Source: Dehalococcoidia bacterium (GTDB lineage Bacteria > Chloroflexota > Dehalococcoidia > GIF9 > AB-539-J10). Taken from it: 6,683 nt of DNA. Below are positions 1 through 5,508 of this stretch, piece after piece (the first letter of the stretch is position 1; each line of letters starts with the position of its first letter). The notes beneath the pieces were generated by a model, which saw nothing but the letters and a program-made list of their open reading frames with translations, did not search any database and was not told the origin of the DNA. The stretch covers positions 1 to 6,683 of the forward strand of contig JAUWGN010000059.1 of assembly GCA_030606385.1 (NCBI GenBank), given 5' to 3'. The translations under genes and the position numbers were made by a program.

Positions 1-170
1 GTAAGGTGTACTCGTTATTGTGCAAATCCCCAGTTGGTACTGTTTGGAAGGGTATTTTAGTACCATATGACTGAAGCCTATTGTTGTCGGAGATATGCTG
101 CCCATTAGGAAAGAAGGCCCAACAGGTGAGTAAAATAGTGGCGGGAGAAGAGGGCACAATGGCCCCTTCT
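1..170. other. Non-coding or undetermined stretch at the window edge
   Basis: I see no supportable gene here. Two short frames run off the left edge: a plus-strand frame of 23 codons ending at a TGA near position 72, and a minus-strand frame opening with an ATG at 64-66. Neither has a good ribosome binding site or a recognisable sequence, so a gene end or start just outside the window can be neither shown nor excluded. The only structure seen is a 7-bp inverted repeat at 35-41 and 59-65. Confidence 0.5.
35..65. repeat. Small inverted repeat (7-bp arms)
   Basis: TGGTACT at 35-41 is matched exactly by AGTACCA at 59-65 across a 17-base gap. It could form a stem-loop in RNA from either strand or be an operator, but no T-run follows it, so it does not look like an intrinsic terminator. 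A 7-bp match at this spacing can also arise by chance. Confidence 0.3.
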
Positions 171-204
171 GTCATTGCGAGGCACGGAGTGCCGAAGCAA
201 TCCC
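171..204 (+). repeat. Type A palindromic repeat, copy 1
   Basis: The copy begins GTCATTGCGAGG and ends CGAAGCAATCCC. The outer arms ATTGC (174-178) and GCAAT (197-201) pair. The centre is its own hairpin, GGCAC (181-185) with GTGCC (189-193) around a GGA loop. Confidence 0.85.
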
Positions 205-215
205 ATTGCCCTTTT

Positions 216-250
216 GTCATTGCGAGGAGCGATAGCGACGAAGCAATCTC
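216..250 (+). repeat. Type A palindromic repeat, copy 2
   Basis: It has the same ends as copy 1, 11 bases further on, with a different centre (GAGCGATAGCGACG). Its first 11 bases (216-226) are the exact inverted match of 415-425, so this copy is also the left border of a 210-base composite that encloses the AT-rich palindrome. Confidence 0.85.
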
Positions 251-390
251 CAAGTCAAATCCTAAGCTCAAAGCACTAAATTCTAAACAAATCCTAATAT
301 CCAAATTCAAAACTCAAAAACCCTTTGGTCATTTGGATTTTGGTCATTTGATATTGTTTAGTATTTCGGATTTAGGATTTAGAATTTCGT
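251..390. repeat. AT-rich imperfect inverted repeat between two palindromes
   Basis: This insert is much richer in A and T than its surroundings. Its left half is the imperfect reverse complement of its right half. The best arms are AAATTCTAAA at 278-287 and TTTAGAATTT at 378-387 (10 of 10), and similarity continues inwards as TCCTAA/TTAGGA blocks after a 4-base gap. It also carries direct repeats: CAAATCCTAA at 256-265 and 288-297, and TTTGGTCATTTG at 324-335 and 339-350. There is no coding potential. It resembles a miniature inverted-repeat element, but no target-site duplication is evident. Confidence 0.7.
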
Positions 391-397
391 TTCCTGC

Positions 398-425
398 GAT
401 TGCCACGCCTTCGGCTCGCAATGAC
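398..425 (-). repeat. Type B palindromic repeat, copy 1
   Basis: Read on the minus strand, it begins GTCATTGCGAG and ends GTGGCAATC, with centre CCGAAGGC. The shared end matches type A exactly. The other end differs (GTGGCAATC instead of CGAAGCAATC), which is why I treat it as a second subfamily. Confidence 0.8.
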
Positions 426-437
426 AGTGGAGGACGG

Positions 438-465
438 TCGCAATGACCCCCTTCCGTCATTGCGA
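438..465. repeat. Perfect 10-bp inverted repeat (half copy facing copy 3)
   Basis: TCGCAATGAC at 438-447 is an isolated repeat end on the minus strand. It pairs exactly with GTCATTGCGA at 456-465, the start of the next type A copy, around an 8-base C/T loop. As RNA this would be a stable hairpin. No U-tract follows on either strand. Confidence 0.75.
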
Positions 466-503
466 GGAATCCCGAACGAAATGAGGGATGACGAAGCAAT
501 CCC
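456..503 (+). repeat. Type A palindromic repeat, copy 3 (long centre)
   Basis: It has the type A ends with a 48-base span, the longest copy here. The outer arms are ATTGC (459-463) and GCAAT (496-500). The enlarged centre forms its own hairpin, ATCCC (469-473) with GGGAT (485-489). Confidence 0.8.
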
Positions 504-515
504 GTACCCCGCCGA

Positions 516-541
516 GATTGCCACACTTCGCTCGCAATGAC
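516..541 (-). repeat. Type B palindromic repeat, copy 2
   Basis: Read on the minus strand, it begins GTCATTGCGAG and ends GTGGCAATC, with the shortest centre of the set (CGAAGT). It lies 12 bases beyond type A copy 3, in the opposite orientation. Confidence 0.8.
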
Positions 542-560
542 CGCCTTACATCATTGCGAG
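531..560 (-). repeat. Perfect stem-loop downstream of the dehydrogenase gene
   Basis: CTCGCAATGA at 531-540 and TCATTGCGAG at 551-560 form an exact 10-bp stem with a 10-base loop, made by a type B copy facing a truncated repeat end. It lies 26 bases past the stop codon of the last gene, so transcripts of the acyl-CoA genes would carry it in their 3' end. It lacks the U-tract of an intrinsic terminator. Protection of the 3' end, or a role with Rho, is inference only. Confidence 0.6.
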
Positions 561-586
561 GCAGGGTATAGAAACGAGCTTGATGA

Positions 587-1735
587 TCAGACCTCGATTT
601 TCCCTTCCTTCATCGTATCAGTCGGCTTAAACACTTGCACGTTAAATCTCTGAGCAAGAGCTTCACATCTCCTGGTCAATTCAGCATATCCTATGCCCTT
701 TGCAAGCTGGAAAGGTCCGAAGCCGCCTCCTCCATTGATTATTGCGGTATCAATATCGGATGCGCTCTTTGCTACTTCCTCGTCAAGCAGTTTCGTTGCT
801 TCATTTACCTGTAAGGCAATAAGGTCATTCACACCGAACTCTTTGGTAGCCTTTGAGGTATCTATTGTGGGTCTACCTGCAGACCAATCGTAAAAGCCTT
901 TTCCGGTCTTCTTCCCAAGTTCGCCTGCGTTAACCTTCTGTTCAAGTGCTGTTCCTCTATAATCCGGAGAAAGCCCATCGTGGAGATACTTGAGCGAGTG
1001 ATAAGCGATATCAATTCCTACGAAATCCAGCAGCTCATAAGGAGCCATGGGCATCACTGCCTTGAACGCACCATCAAACTCCTCCGGAGATACAATTTTT
1101 TTCTCCAGTATTAGCTCAAGCAAAAGCATGACGGGGGCATTTACTCTGTTGTAAATGAACGAAGGAGAGTCTTTCTCAACCCTGACTGGAGCCTTGTTCA
1201 TGTTTTTCGCTAAATCATATGTGACCTGCATGGTCTCTTCGCTGGTCTTTTCTCCCTTTGTCACCTCAACGAGCTTCATCCTGACGGCAGGGTTAAAGAA
1301 GTGCATTCCAACAACCTTGTCCGGCCTGTTGGTTGCTTTTGCTATTTCGGTGATGCTCATGTTCGAGGTGTTTGTCGCAAGAATGGCATGCTCTGGTGCA
1401 AACTTATCCAGGTCCTTGTAAACTGATTTCTTAATATCCATGACTTCAGGAACTGCTTCAATCACAAAGTCAGCATCTTTAACTGCCTCCTCAATGCTAA
1501 CAGTTGTCTCGAGCCTGTTTAGCATCTCATCTCTTTGTTCTGCGGTTAGCTTTCCCTTGGCAACAAAAAATCTCTCCAGGCTGTCCTTAATCCCCTGGGC
1601 GCCTTTGTCAATGAACCTCTGCTCGATATCCCTCATGGCTACCTTGTAGCCGCTCATCAGTGCAACCTGGGCCATCCCATGCCCCATATCTCCTGCACCC
1701 ATTACCGCTATCTTTTTAATTTCTTCGACCTTCAT
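587..1735 (-). CDS. 3-hydroxyacyl-CoA dehydrogenase, NAD-dependent
   Basis: This cytoplasmic enzyme oxidises a 3-hydroxyacyl-CoA to a 3-ketoacyl-CoA with NAD, or runs the reverse step in synthesis. The N-terminal Rossmann domain shows GxGxxG at residues 13-18 and an acidic residue (Asp36) at the end of the second strand, as expected for NAD. The family's catalytic residues are visible: Ser124, His145 in HFFNP, Glu157 and Asn196. A C-terminal domain follows (about 187-283, with the GKKTGKGFYDW signature at 274-284), then a second, degenerate copy of that domain (about 300-382). This makes the protein 382 residues against about 280-300 for the single-domain form. The start is set by a full-match AAGGAGGT at 1740-1747, four bases before ATG. 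It lies 34 bases after the hydratase gene, so the two are probably co-transcribed. Chain-length preference cannot be read from sequence. Confidence 0.93.
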   Translation of the reverse strand: MKVEEIKKIAVMGAGDMGHGMAQVALMSGYKVAMRDIEQRFIDKGAQGIKDSLERFFVAKGKLTAEQRDEMLNRLETTVSIEEAVKDADFVIEAVPEVMDIKKSVYKDLDKFAPEHAILATNTSNMSITEIAKATNRPDKVVGMHFFNPAVRMKLVEVTKGEKTSEETMQVTYDLAKNMNKAPVRVEKDSPSFIYNRVNAPVMLLLELILEKKIVSPEEFDGAFKAVMPMAPYELLDFVGIDIAYHSLKYLHDGLSPDYRGTALEQKVNAGELGKKTGKGFYDWSAGRPTIDTSKATKEFGVNDLIALQVNEATKLLDEEVAKSASDIDTAIINGGGGFGPFQLAKGIGYAELTRRCEALAQRFNVQVFKPTDTMKEGKIEV

Positions 1736-1769
1736 TCTGACCTCCTTCTTAATTTATACTGTATACTGT

Positions 1770-2540
1770 TTATTCCCCCTTGAATTGGGCCTCTCTCTTC
1801 TCCAGGAATGCTGTTATTCCCTCTATGGCATCTTTTGAGCTTGACACCATGTTGAGGTTTTTCCCTTCGACCTTCAGTCCTTCCTCAAGTGTTGTTTCGA
1901 GTCCGACGGTGACTGATTCCAGAATAGCCTTAACGGCAAGCGGCGCCTGCTTTGCCAATCTGTGGGCAAGGTCATTGGCATCATTCATTAATTCCCCCGG
2001 TTCAGAGACCTTGTTGATAAGACCGATGTTCAAAGCTTCAGGAGCATTTATTCTCTTTCCGAAGACGAGCATATCCAGTGCCCTTGTTTTCCCGATTAAC
2101 CTGGGCAGCCTCTGTGTGCCGCCCCAGCCAGGAATGATGCCGAGGTTGACCTCAGGGCAGCCGATCTTGGCCTTCTCCGTACTGACCATGACTCTGAAAT
2201 GGCAGGCCATCGTTAGCTCACAGCCGCCTCCTAAGGCATAGCCATTTATCGCAGCGACCACAGGCTTGGGATATCTTTCGATTCGACTAAATACCGCCCG
2301 CCCCTTGTTACCAATCTCTGCCGCCCTTGCTGCCTCGGTAACATCAAAACCGGCTGAGAATCCCTTCTCACCAGCACCGGTGATGATCAATGCCCGTACC
2401 TCTTTATCCTCCTCGAATTGGTCCAGTGCCCTGTCAAGATCCTTGAGCAAAGCGAAATTTACCGAATTAGCTGGTGGTCGGTTCAAAGTGATTATCCCGA
2501 TGTTACCCTCTTTCTCAACAATTATGGTTTCATAAGCCAT
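1770..2540 (-). CDS. Enoyl-CoA hydratase (crotonase family)
   Basis: The enzyme adds water to a 2-enoyl-CoA to give the 3-hydroxyacyl-CoA used by the next gene's product, or removes it in the reverse direction. At 256 residues it has the usual crotonase length and is a single crotonase domain. The oxyanion-hole segments are FSAGFDV (61-67) and ALGGGCEL (102-109). Both catalytic glutamates of true hydratases are present: Glu108 in GGGCEL and Glu130 in CPEVNLG. This argues for hydratase rather than isomerase or another crotonase activity, though family members do switch chemistry. AAGGAGGA at 2546-2553, five bases before ATG, fixes the start. The gene is 86 bases downstream of the thiolase gene. 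That gap has no terminator, which suggests one operon. Confidence 0.92.
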   Translation of the reverse strand: MAYETIIVEKEGNIGIITLNRPPANSVNFALLKDLDRALDQFEEDKEVRALIITGAGEKGFSAGFDVTEAARAAEIGNKGRAVFSRIERYPKPVVAAINGYALGGGCELTMACHFRVMVSTEKAKIGCPEVNLGIIPGWGGTQRLPRLIGKTRALDMLVFGKRINAPEALNIGLINKVSEPGELMNDANDLAHRLAKQAPLAVKAILESVTVGLETTLEEGLKVEGKNLNMVSSSKDAIEGITAFLEKREAQFKGE

Positions 2541-2626
2541 CCTATTCCTCCTTCATGGTTCTCTTCGTGTATCATGGCAAAACACAACTTTCTCGGTAAC
2601 CCCCTTTCTGGGTGTCATAATTCAAG

Positions 2627-3835
2627 CTATTCTATCCTCTCGATTATGGTTGCAGTACCCTGTCCACCACCAACACAAGGCGTGGCAAGACCAAATCTCC
2701 CTCCTTCCACATCCAGTATCCTGGCCAATGTTCCTACAAGCCTTGTTCCGGTAGCACCGAGTGGATGACCAATTGCCGTGGCGCCACCCTTCACGTTTAC
2801 TTTAGCGGGGTCTATCCCTAACTCTTTTATGGCGTTGATTGTGACAATGGCAAACGCCTCGTTGATTTCCCAGAAATCAATATCCTTAACCTCCATCCCG
2901 GCATGCTTTAGAGCCATTCTGCTTGCTGGAATTGGGCCCAATCCCATGACGCTTGGGTCAACGCCAGCCCATCCCATGGAGATAATTTTAGCTAGAGGTT
3001 TAAGCCCGGATGCCTTTGCCTTTTTCAGTGACATCAGCATCATCATACATGCTGCGGCGTTTAATGGAGAGGAGTTCCCCGGGGTTATCTGCCCGTCTGG
3101 TTTAAAAGACGGCTGCAACTGGGCAAGAGCTTCCAGAGTTGTAGCTGCCCTGATGCTCACATCACGGTCGATGACCTGCTTTGTGCCGTCTGGCATTGTC
3201 ACCTCGACGGGCATTATTTCGCCTTTAAAAAACCCCTCTTCCAGTGCCTTCGCTGCCGTTTGATGACTTCTAAGCGCCCACCGGTCCATATCCTCTCTGG
3301 TGAAATCGGTCTGGTCGAACAATTTTTCCGCGGTGAGGCCCATATTGTATGTCGTCATTATCTCGTATTTGGCATACTCTGGCTCTGAAAACAACCTTGG
3401 ATTTGGCTCCATTTTTATTCTGCTGGGGTCAATCCCAGGCCCCGGCATGGGATTGTGTGTCATATGTTCAATCCCACCGGCAATGACGATGTCTGAATAT
3501 CCAAGCATTATCTCCATAGCACCTTGATGTATGGTGGACATCGCCGAGGCGCACTGCCTGTCGATTTGCTGAGCGGGAACGTTAAATGGCAATCCTGCCA
3601 GAAATACAATGTTCCTTCCTCCATAGAGCCACTGTTCGCCGAAGGGAAAGGCAGTTCCGGTTAGCACGTCGTTGATTTCCTCTGGCTTAATTCGGGTTCT
3701 CTCAACAAGTTTCTTTATCAACGTCGCGGCAACATCATCCATCCTCAAGCTATTGAACACATCCCTTTCTGGCTCTCTTGGTCTCGATCTTGAAAATGGC
3801 GACCTCAGATAATCAACTATTACTGCATCTTCCAT
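2627..3835 (-). CDS. Thiolase (acetyl-CoA C-acyltransferase)
   Basis: The enzyme condenses two acyl-CoAs (for example acetyl-CoA to acetoacetyl-CoA) or cleaves a 3-ketoacyl-CoA. All catalytic elements are visible: the nucleophile Cys95 in RQCASAM, Asn325 in NEAFA, His357 in GHPLG, and Cys387 in the CVGGGQG signature near the C-terminus. The 402-residue length and undisturbed N- and C-terminal thiolase domains indicate a functional enzyme. Sequence does not separate a synthetic acetyl-CoA acetyltransferase from a degradative ketoacyl-CoA thiolase. The start ATG follows AAGGGGGT (one mismatch from a full Shine-Dalgarno) by about eight bases. It is the first gene after an ideal promoter at 3888-3916 and is followed by hydratase and dehydrogenase genes acting on consecutive intermediates. 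Confidence 0.93.
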   Translation of the reverse strand: MEDAVIVDYLRSPFSRSRPREPERDVFNSLRMDDVAATLIKKLVERTRIKPEEINDVLTGTAFPFGEQWLYGGRNIVFLAGLPFNVPAQQIDRQCASAMSTIHQGAMEIMLGYSDIVIAGGIEHMTHNPMPGPGIDPSRIKMEPNPRLFSEPEYAKYEIMTTYNMGLTAEKLFDQTDFTREDMDRWALRSHQTAAKALEEGFFKGEIMPVEVTMPDGTKQVIDRDVSIRAATTLEALAQLQPSFKPDGQITPGNSSPLNAAACMMMLMSLKKAKASGLKPLAKIISMGWAGVDPSVMGLGPIPASRMALKHAGMEVKDIDFWEINEAFAIVTINAIKELGIDPAKVNVKGGATAIGHPLGATGTRLVGTLARILDVEGGRFGLATPCVGGGQGTATIIERIE

Positions 3836-3887
3836 TGAAACTACCCCCTTTTAAAATTTTGTAGATCTGAGTTGCAGTATCCGCCCG

Positions 3888-3916
3888 ATTATATATCTAG
3901 AGAAGGTTAATGTCAA
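3888..3916 (-). promoter_or_regulatory. Consensus sigma-70 promoter for the thiolase operon
   Basis: On the minus strand TTGACA (3911-3916) is followed by exactly 17 bases and then TATAAT (3888-3893), matching the housekeeping-sigma consensus at all 12 positions. Transcription would begin near 3881 and give a leader of about 46 bases before the thiolase ATG. The promoter starts about 20 bases past the xylulokinase stop codon, so the acyl-CoA genes have their own promoter. I see no terminator between, so read-through from upstream remains possible. Confidence 0.85.
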
Positions 3917-3935
3917 TGAAAAATATCTTACTTTC

Positions 3936-5474
3936 TCACCTGGTGCGAGATACCAGGCTATCTAGCTCAGTGTACGTTTGTTTAAGGTTGTAATAAAGCT
4001 TACGATAGATTTGATGATACTCGTGATATCTGCGAACATTTTGAGGAACAGGCTGAATGTGCTCTTTTATCGCAATTGTATTCGAGCAAGCCTGTTCACA
4101 GGAATTGTAGACCCCGGCACCGACTCCAGTTAGCAGGGCAGCACCAAACGCTGCGGCATGTTCAACCTGGGTGGTAACAACTTCCCTGCCGAAGACATCG
4201 GCTTGAATTTGCCGCCACAGTTTGCTACGTGCTCCGCCACCGGTGAGCCGCACTTGAATGATTTTTAGTTGCTGTTCCTCGATGATGTCCAGCGAATCCT
4301 TAAGGCCGTAAGCCACTCCCTCCATGGTAGACCGTATGATATGGGCACGGGTATGGTGCGGCATGATGCCAAACAGGACACCCTTAGCATAGGGGTCCAG
4401 GTGAGGAGTGCGTTCACCTTGAAGGTAAGGCAGGAAGATGAGTCCCTGGCATCCTGGTGGTGCTTGAGCTGCCTCTTCGCTCATCAATCTATAGACATCC
4501 CGATGAGCACGGTCTTCTGTTTCTTTTTCCCTGGCGAAAAAGTTATCACGCAGCCAGCGCAGGGATAGGCCAGCAGCTTGCATAACCCCCATCAAGTACC
4601 ATTTAAAGGGGACTGAATGATTGAAAGTATGAATTCTGTGGAGGGAATCACATTTTACAGAATCGGAGTGGGCGAAGACTACCCCTGAGGTACCGATGCT
4701 GGAAGACGCCAAACCTTCCGTTACAATGCCAGTACCGATGGCGGCGCAGGCATTATCTGCGCCTCCAGCAACTATAGGGATTCCTTTTTTGAGATTAGTT
4801 GCTTCAGCGGCTTCCCTGGTAATCTGCCCACAGATGTCAATAGACTCTACACAGGGCGGCATCCATTCTTGCGGTATGTGTAAAGCTTTCAAAATTTCCG
4901 GTGACCAGCTTCTATTGGTAACATCAAAAAATAGTGACCCAGCAGCGTCGGATACTTCGGTCATCAATTCACCGCTGAGGCAGAACCGTATATAGTCCTT
5001 TGGCAACAGTAAAGTGGAAATCTTATCATAGAGCTGCGGTTCATTTTCTCTGACCCACAGAAGTTTGGGAGCGGTAAAGCCTGGCAGTGCTGGGTTACAA
5101 GCCAGCGCTATTAGCTTATCTGTGCCAACTTTTTCCATAATCCAGCGGCATTGCTCGTCAGTGCGCTGGTCCGACCAGATAATGCATGGACGCAAGACCC
5201 TATGCTCCTTATCCAGAAGCACCAGGCCGTGCATTTGTCCCGATATGCCTATGCCTTTGATGTCTCGTGGAGAAATTCCAGAGCTGGCCATGACCGCTGT
5301 TAAAGAAGATGCTGTAGCCTGCCACCACTCATGAGGGCTTTGCTCCGCCCAGCGTAATCTGGGATGTCTTGTCTCATAGGAGTAAAAGGCACTGGCGACT
5401 GCTTGACCGGCGGTGTTGAAGATGCCGGTCAAGGCCCCTGTAGTTCCAATATCAATGCCGATGAGATATTCCAT
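3936..5474 (-). CDS. xylB: Xylulokinase (FGGY family)
   Basis: This cytoplasmic kinase phosphorylates D-xylulose with ATP to xylulose 5-phosphate, the entry to the pentose phosphate pathway. The 512 residues show both FGGY domains. The N-terminal half has DIGTTG (8-13, phosphate loop), GQMHG (79-83, a sugar-contact motif typical of xylulokinases), a PGFTAPKLLWV block (131-141), LLPKDY (156-161) and SDAAG (175-179). The catalytic aspartate is Asp240 in GGADNA. ERTPH (354-358) and the ATP-site TGGGARS (411-417) lie in the C-terminal half. Similarity to E. coli XylB as I remember it is strong along the whole length. The start is forced by the phosphate-loop motif close to the N-terminus, yet no good Shine-Dalgarno precedes it. 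The isomerase gene ends 34 bases upstream, so translation may depend on coupling. Other FGGY substrates such as ribulose are less likely but not excluded. Confidence 0.92.
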   Translation of the reverse strand: MEYLIGIDIGTTGALTGIFNTAGQAVASAFYSYETRHPRLRWAEQSPHEWWQATASSLTAVMASSGISPRDIKGIGISGQMHGLVLLDKEHRVLRPCIIWSDQRTDEQCRWIMEKVGTDKLIALACNPALPGFTAPKLLWVRENEPQLYDKISTLLLPKDYIRFCLSGELMTEVSDAAGSLFFDVTNRSWSPEILKALHIPQEWMPPCVESIDICGQITREAAEATNLKKGIPIVAGGADNACAAIGTGIVTEGLASSSIGTSGVVFAHSDSVKCDSLHRIHTFNHSVPFKWYLMGVMQAAGLSLRWLRDNFFAREKETEDRAHRDVYRLMSEEAAQAPPGCQGLIFLPYLQGERTPHLDPYAKGVLFGIMPHHTRAHIIRSTMEGVAYGLKDSLDIIEEQQLKIIQVRLTGGGARSKLWRQIQADVFGREVVTTQVEHAAAFGAALLTGVGAGVYNSCEQACSNTIAIKEHIQPVPQNVRRYHEYHQIYRKLYYNLKQTYTELDSLVSRTR

Positions 5475-5508
5475 GATTATTTTCGCGTGGGTTTAGTATG
5501 CTCTTCGA

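Larger units (their letters stand above)
171..565. repeat. Cluster of dispersed palindromic repeats
   Basis: This block lies downstream of the last gene and is built from short imperfect palindromes sharing the end GTCATTGCGAG. Two subfamilies are visible. Type A (171-204, 216-250, 456-503) ends in CGAAGCAATCYC. Type B (398-425, 516-541) ends in GTGGCAATC. All type A copies lie on the plus strand and both type B copies on the minus strand. Half copies lie at 438-447 and about 550-565. The centres vary but are largely self-complementary. This looks like a non-coding REP/MITE-type family. From memory, similar sequences are scattered through many bacterial genomes, but I could not search. Open frames crossing the block are artefacts of the repeats. 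Confidence 0.85.

Noticed and set aside
81..446. A 121-codon plus-strand open frame
   Set aside because: It runs through the palindromic repeats and the AT-rich insert. Its product is the low-complexity translation typical of such repeats (VIAR and EAIS strings), with no ribosome site and no resemblance to a protein family.
171..503. A CRISPR array, suggested by repeats with variable middles
   Set aside because: The units change orientation, the spacing is irregular, the variable parts are self-complementary centres rather than spacers, and no cas gene is present.
344..526. A 60-codon minus-strand open frame
   Set aside because: It lies wholly within the repeat cluster and is explained by translation of the repeats (LRAEGVAIA-like strings).
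1780..2241. A 153-codon plus-strand frame opposite the enoyl-CoA hydratase gene, and similar antisense frames across the other genes
   Set aside because: The minus-strand gene has complete catalytic motifs, a ribosome site and family length. The opposite frame has none of these and is Ser/Pro-rich as antisense shadows usually are.
2530..2583. A 17-codon upstream reading frame overlapping the start of the hydratase gene
   Set aside because: It opens with an ATG in the intergenic gap and ends a few codons inside the gene, but it has no ribosome site of its own and its composition is unremarkable. It is most likely chance.
3836..3935. An intrinsic terminator between the xylulokinase and thiolase genes
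   Set aside because: I found no GC-rich stem followed by a T-run on the minus strand. The AT runs at 3849-3860 are just short AT palindromes in the leader.
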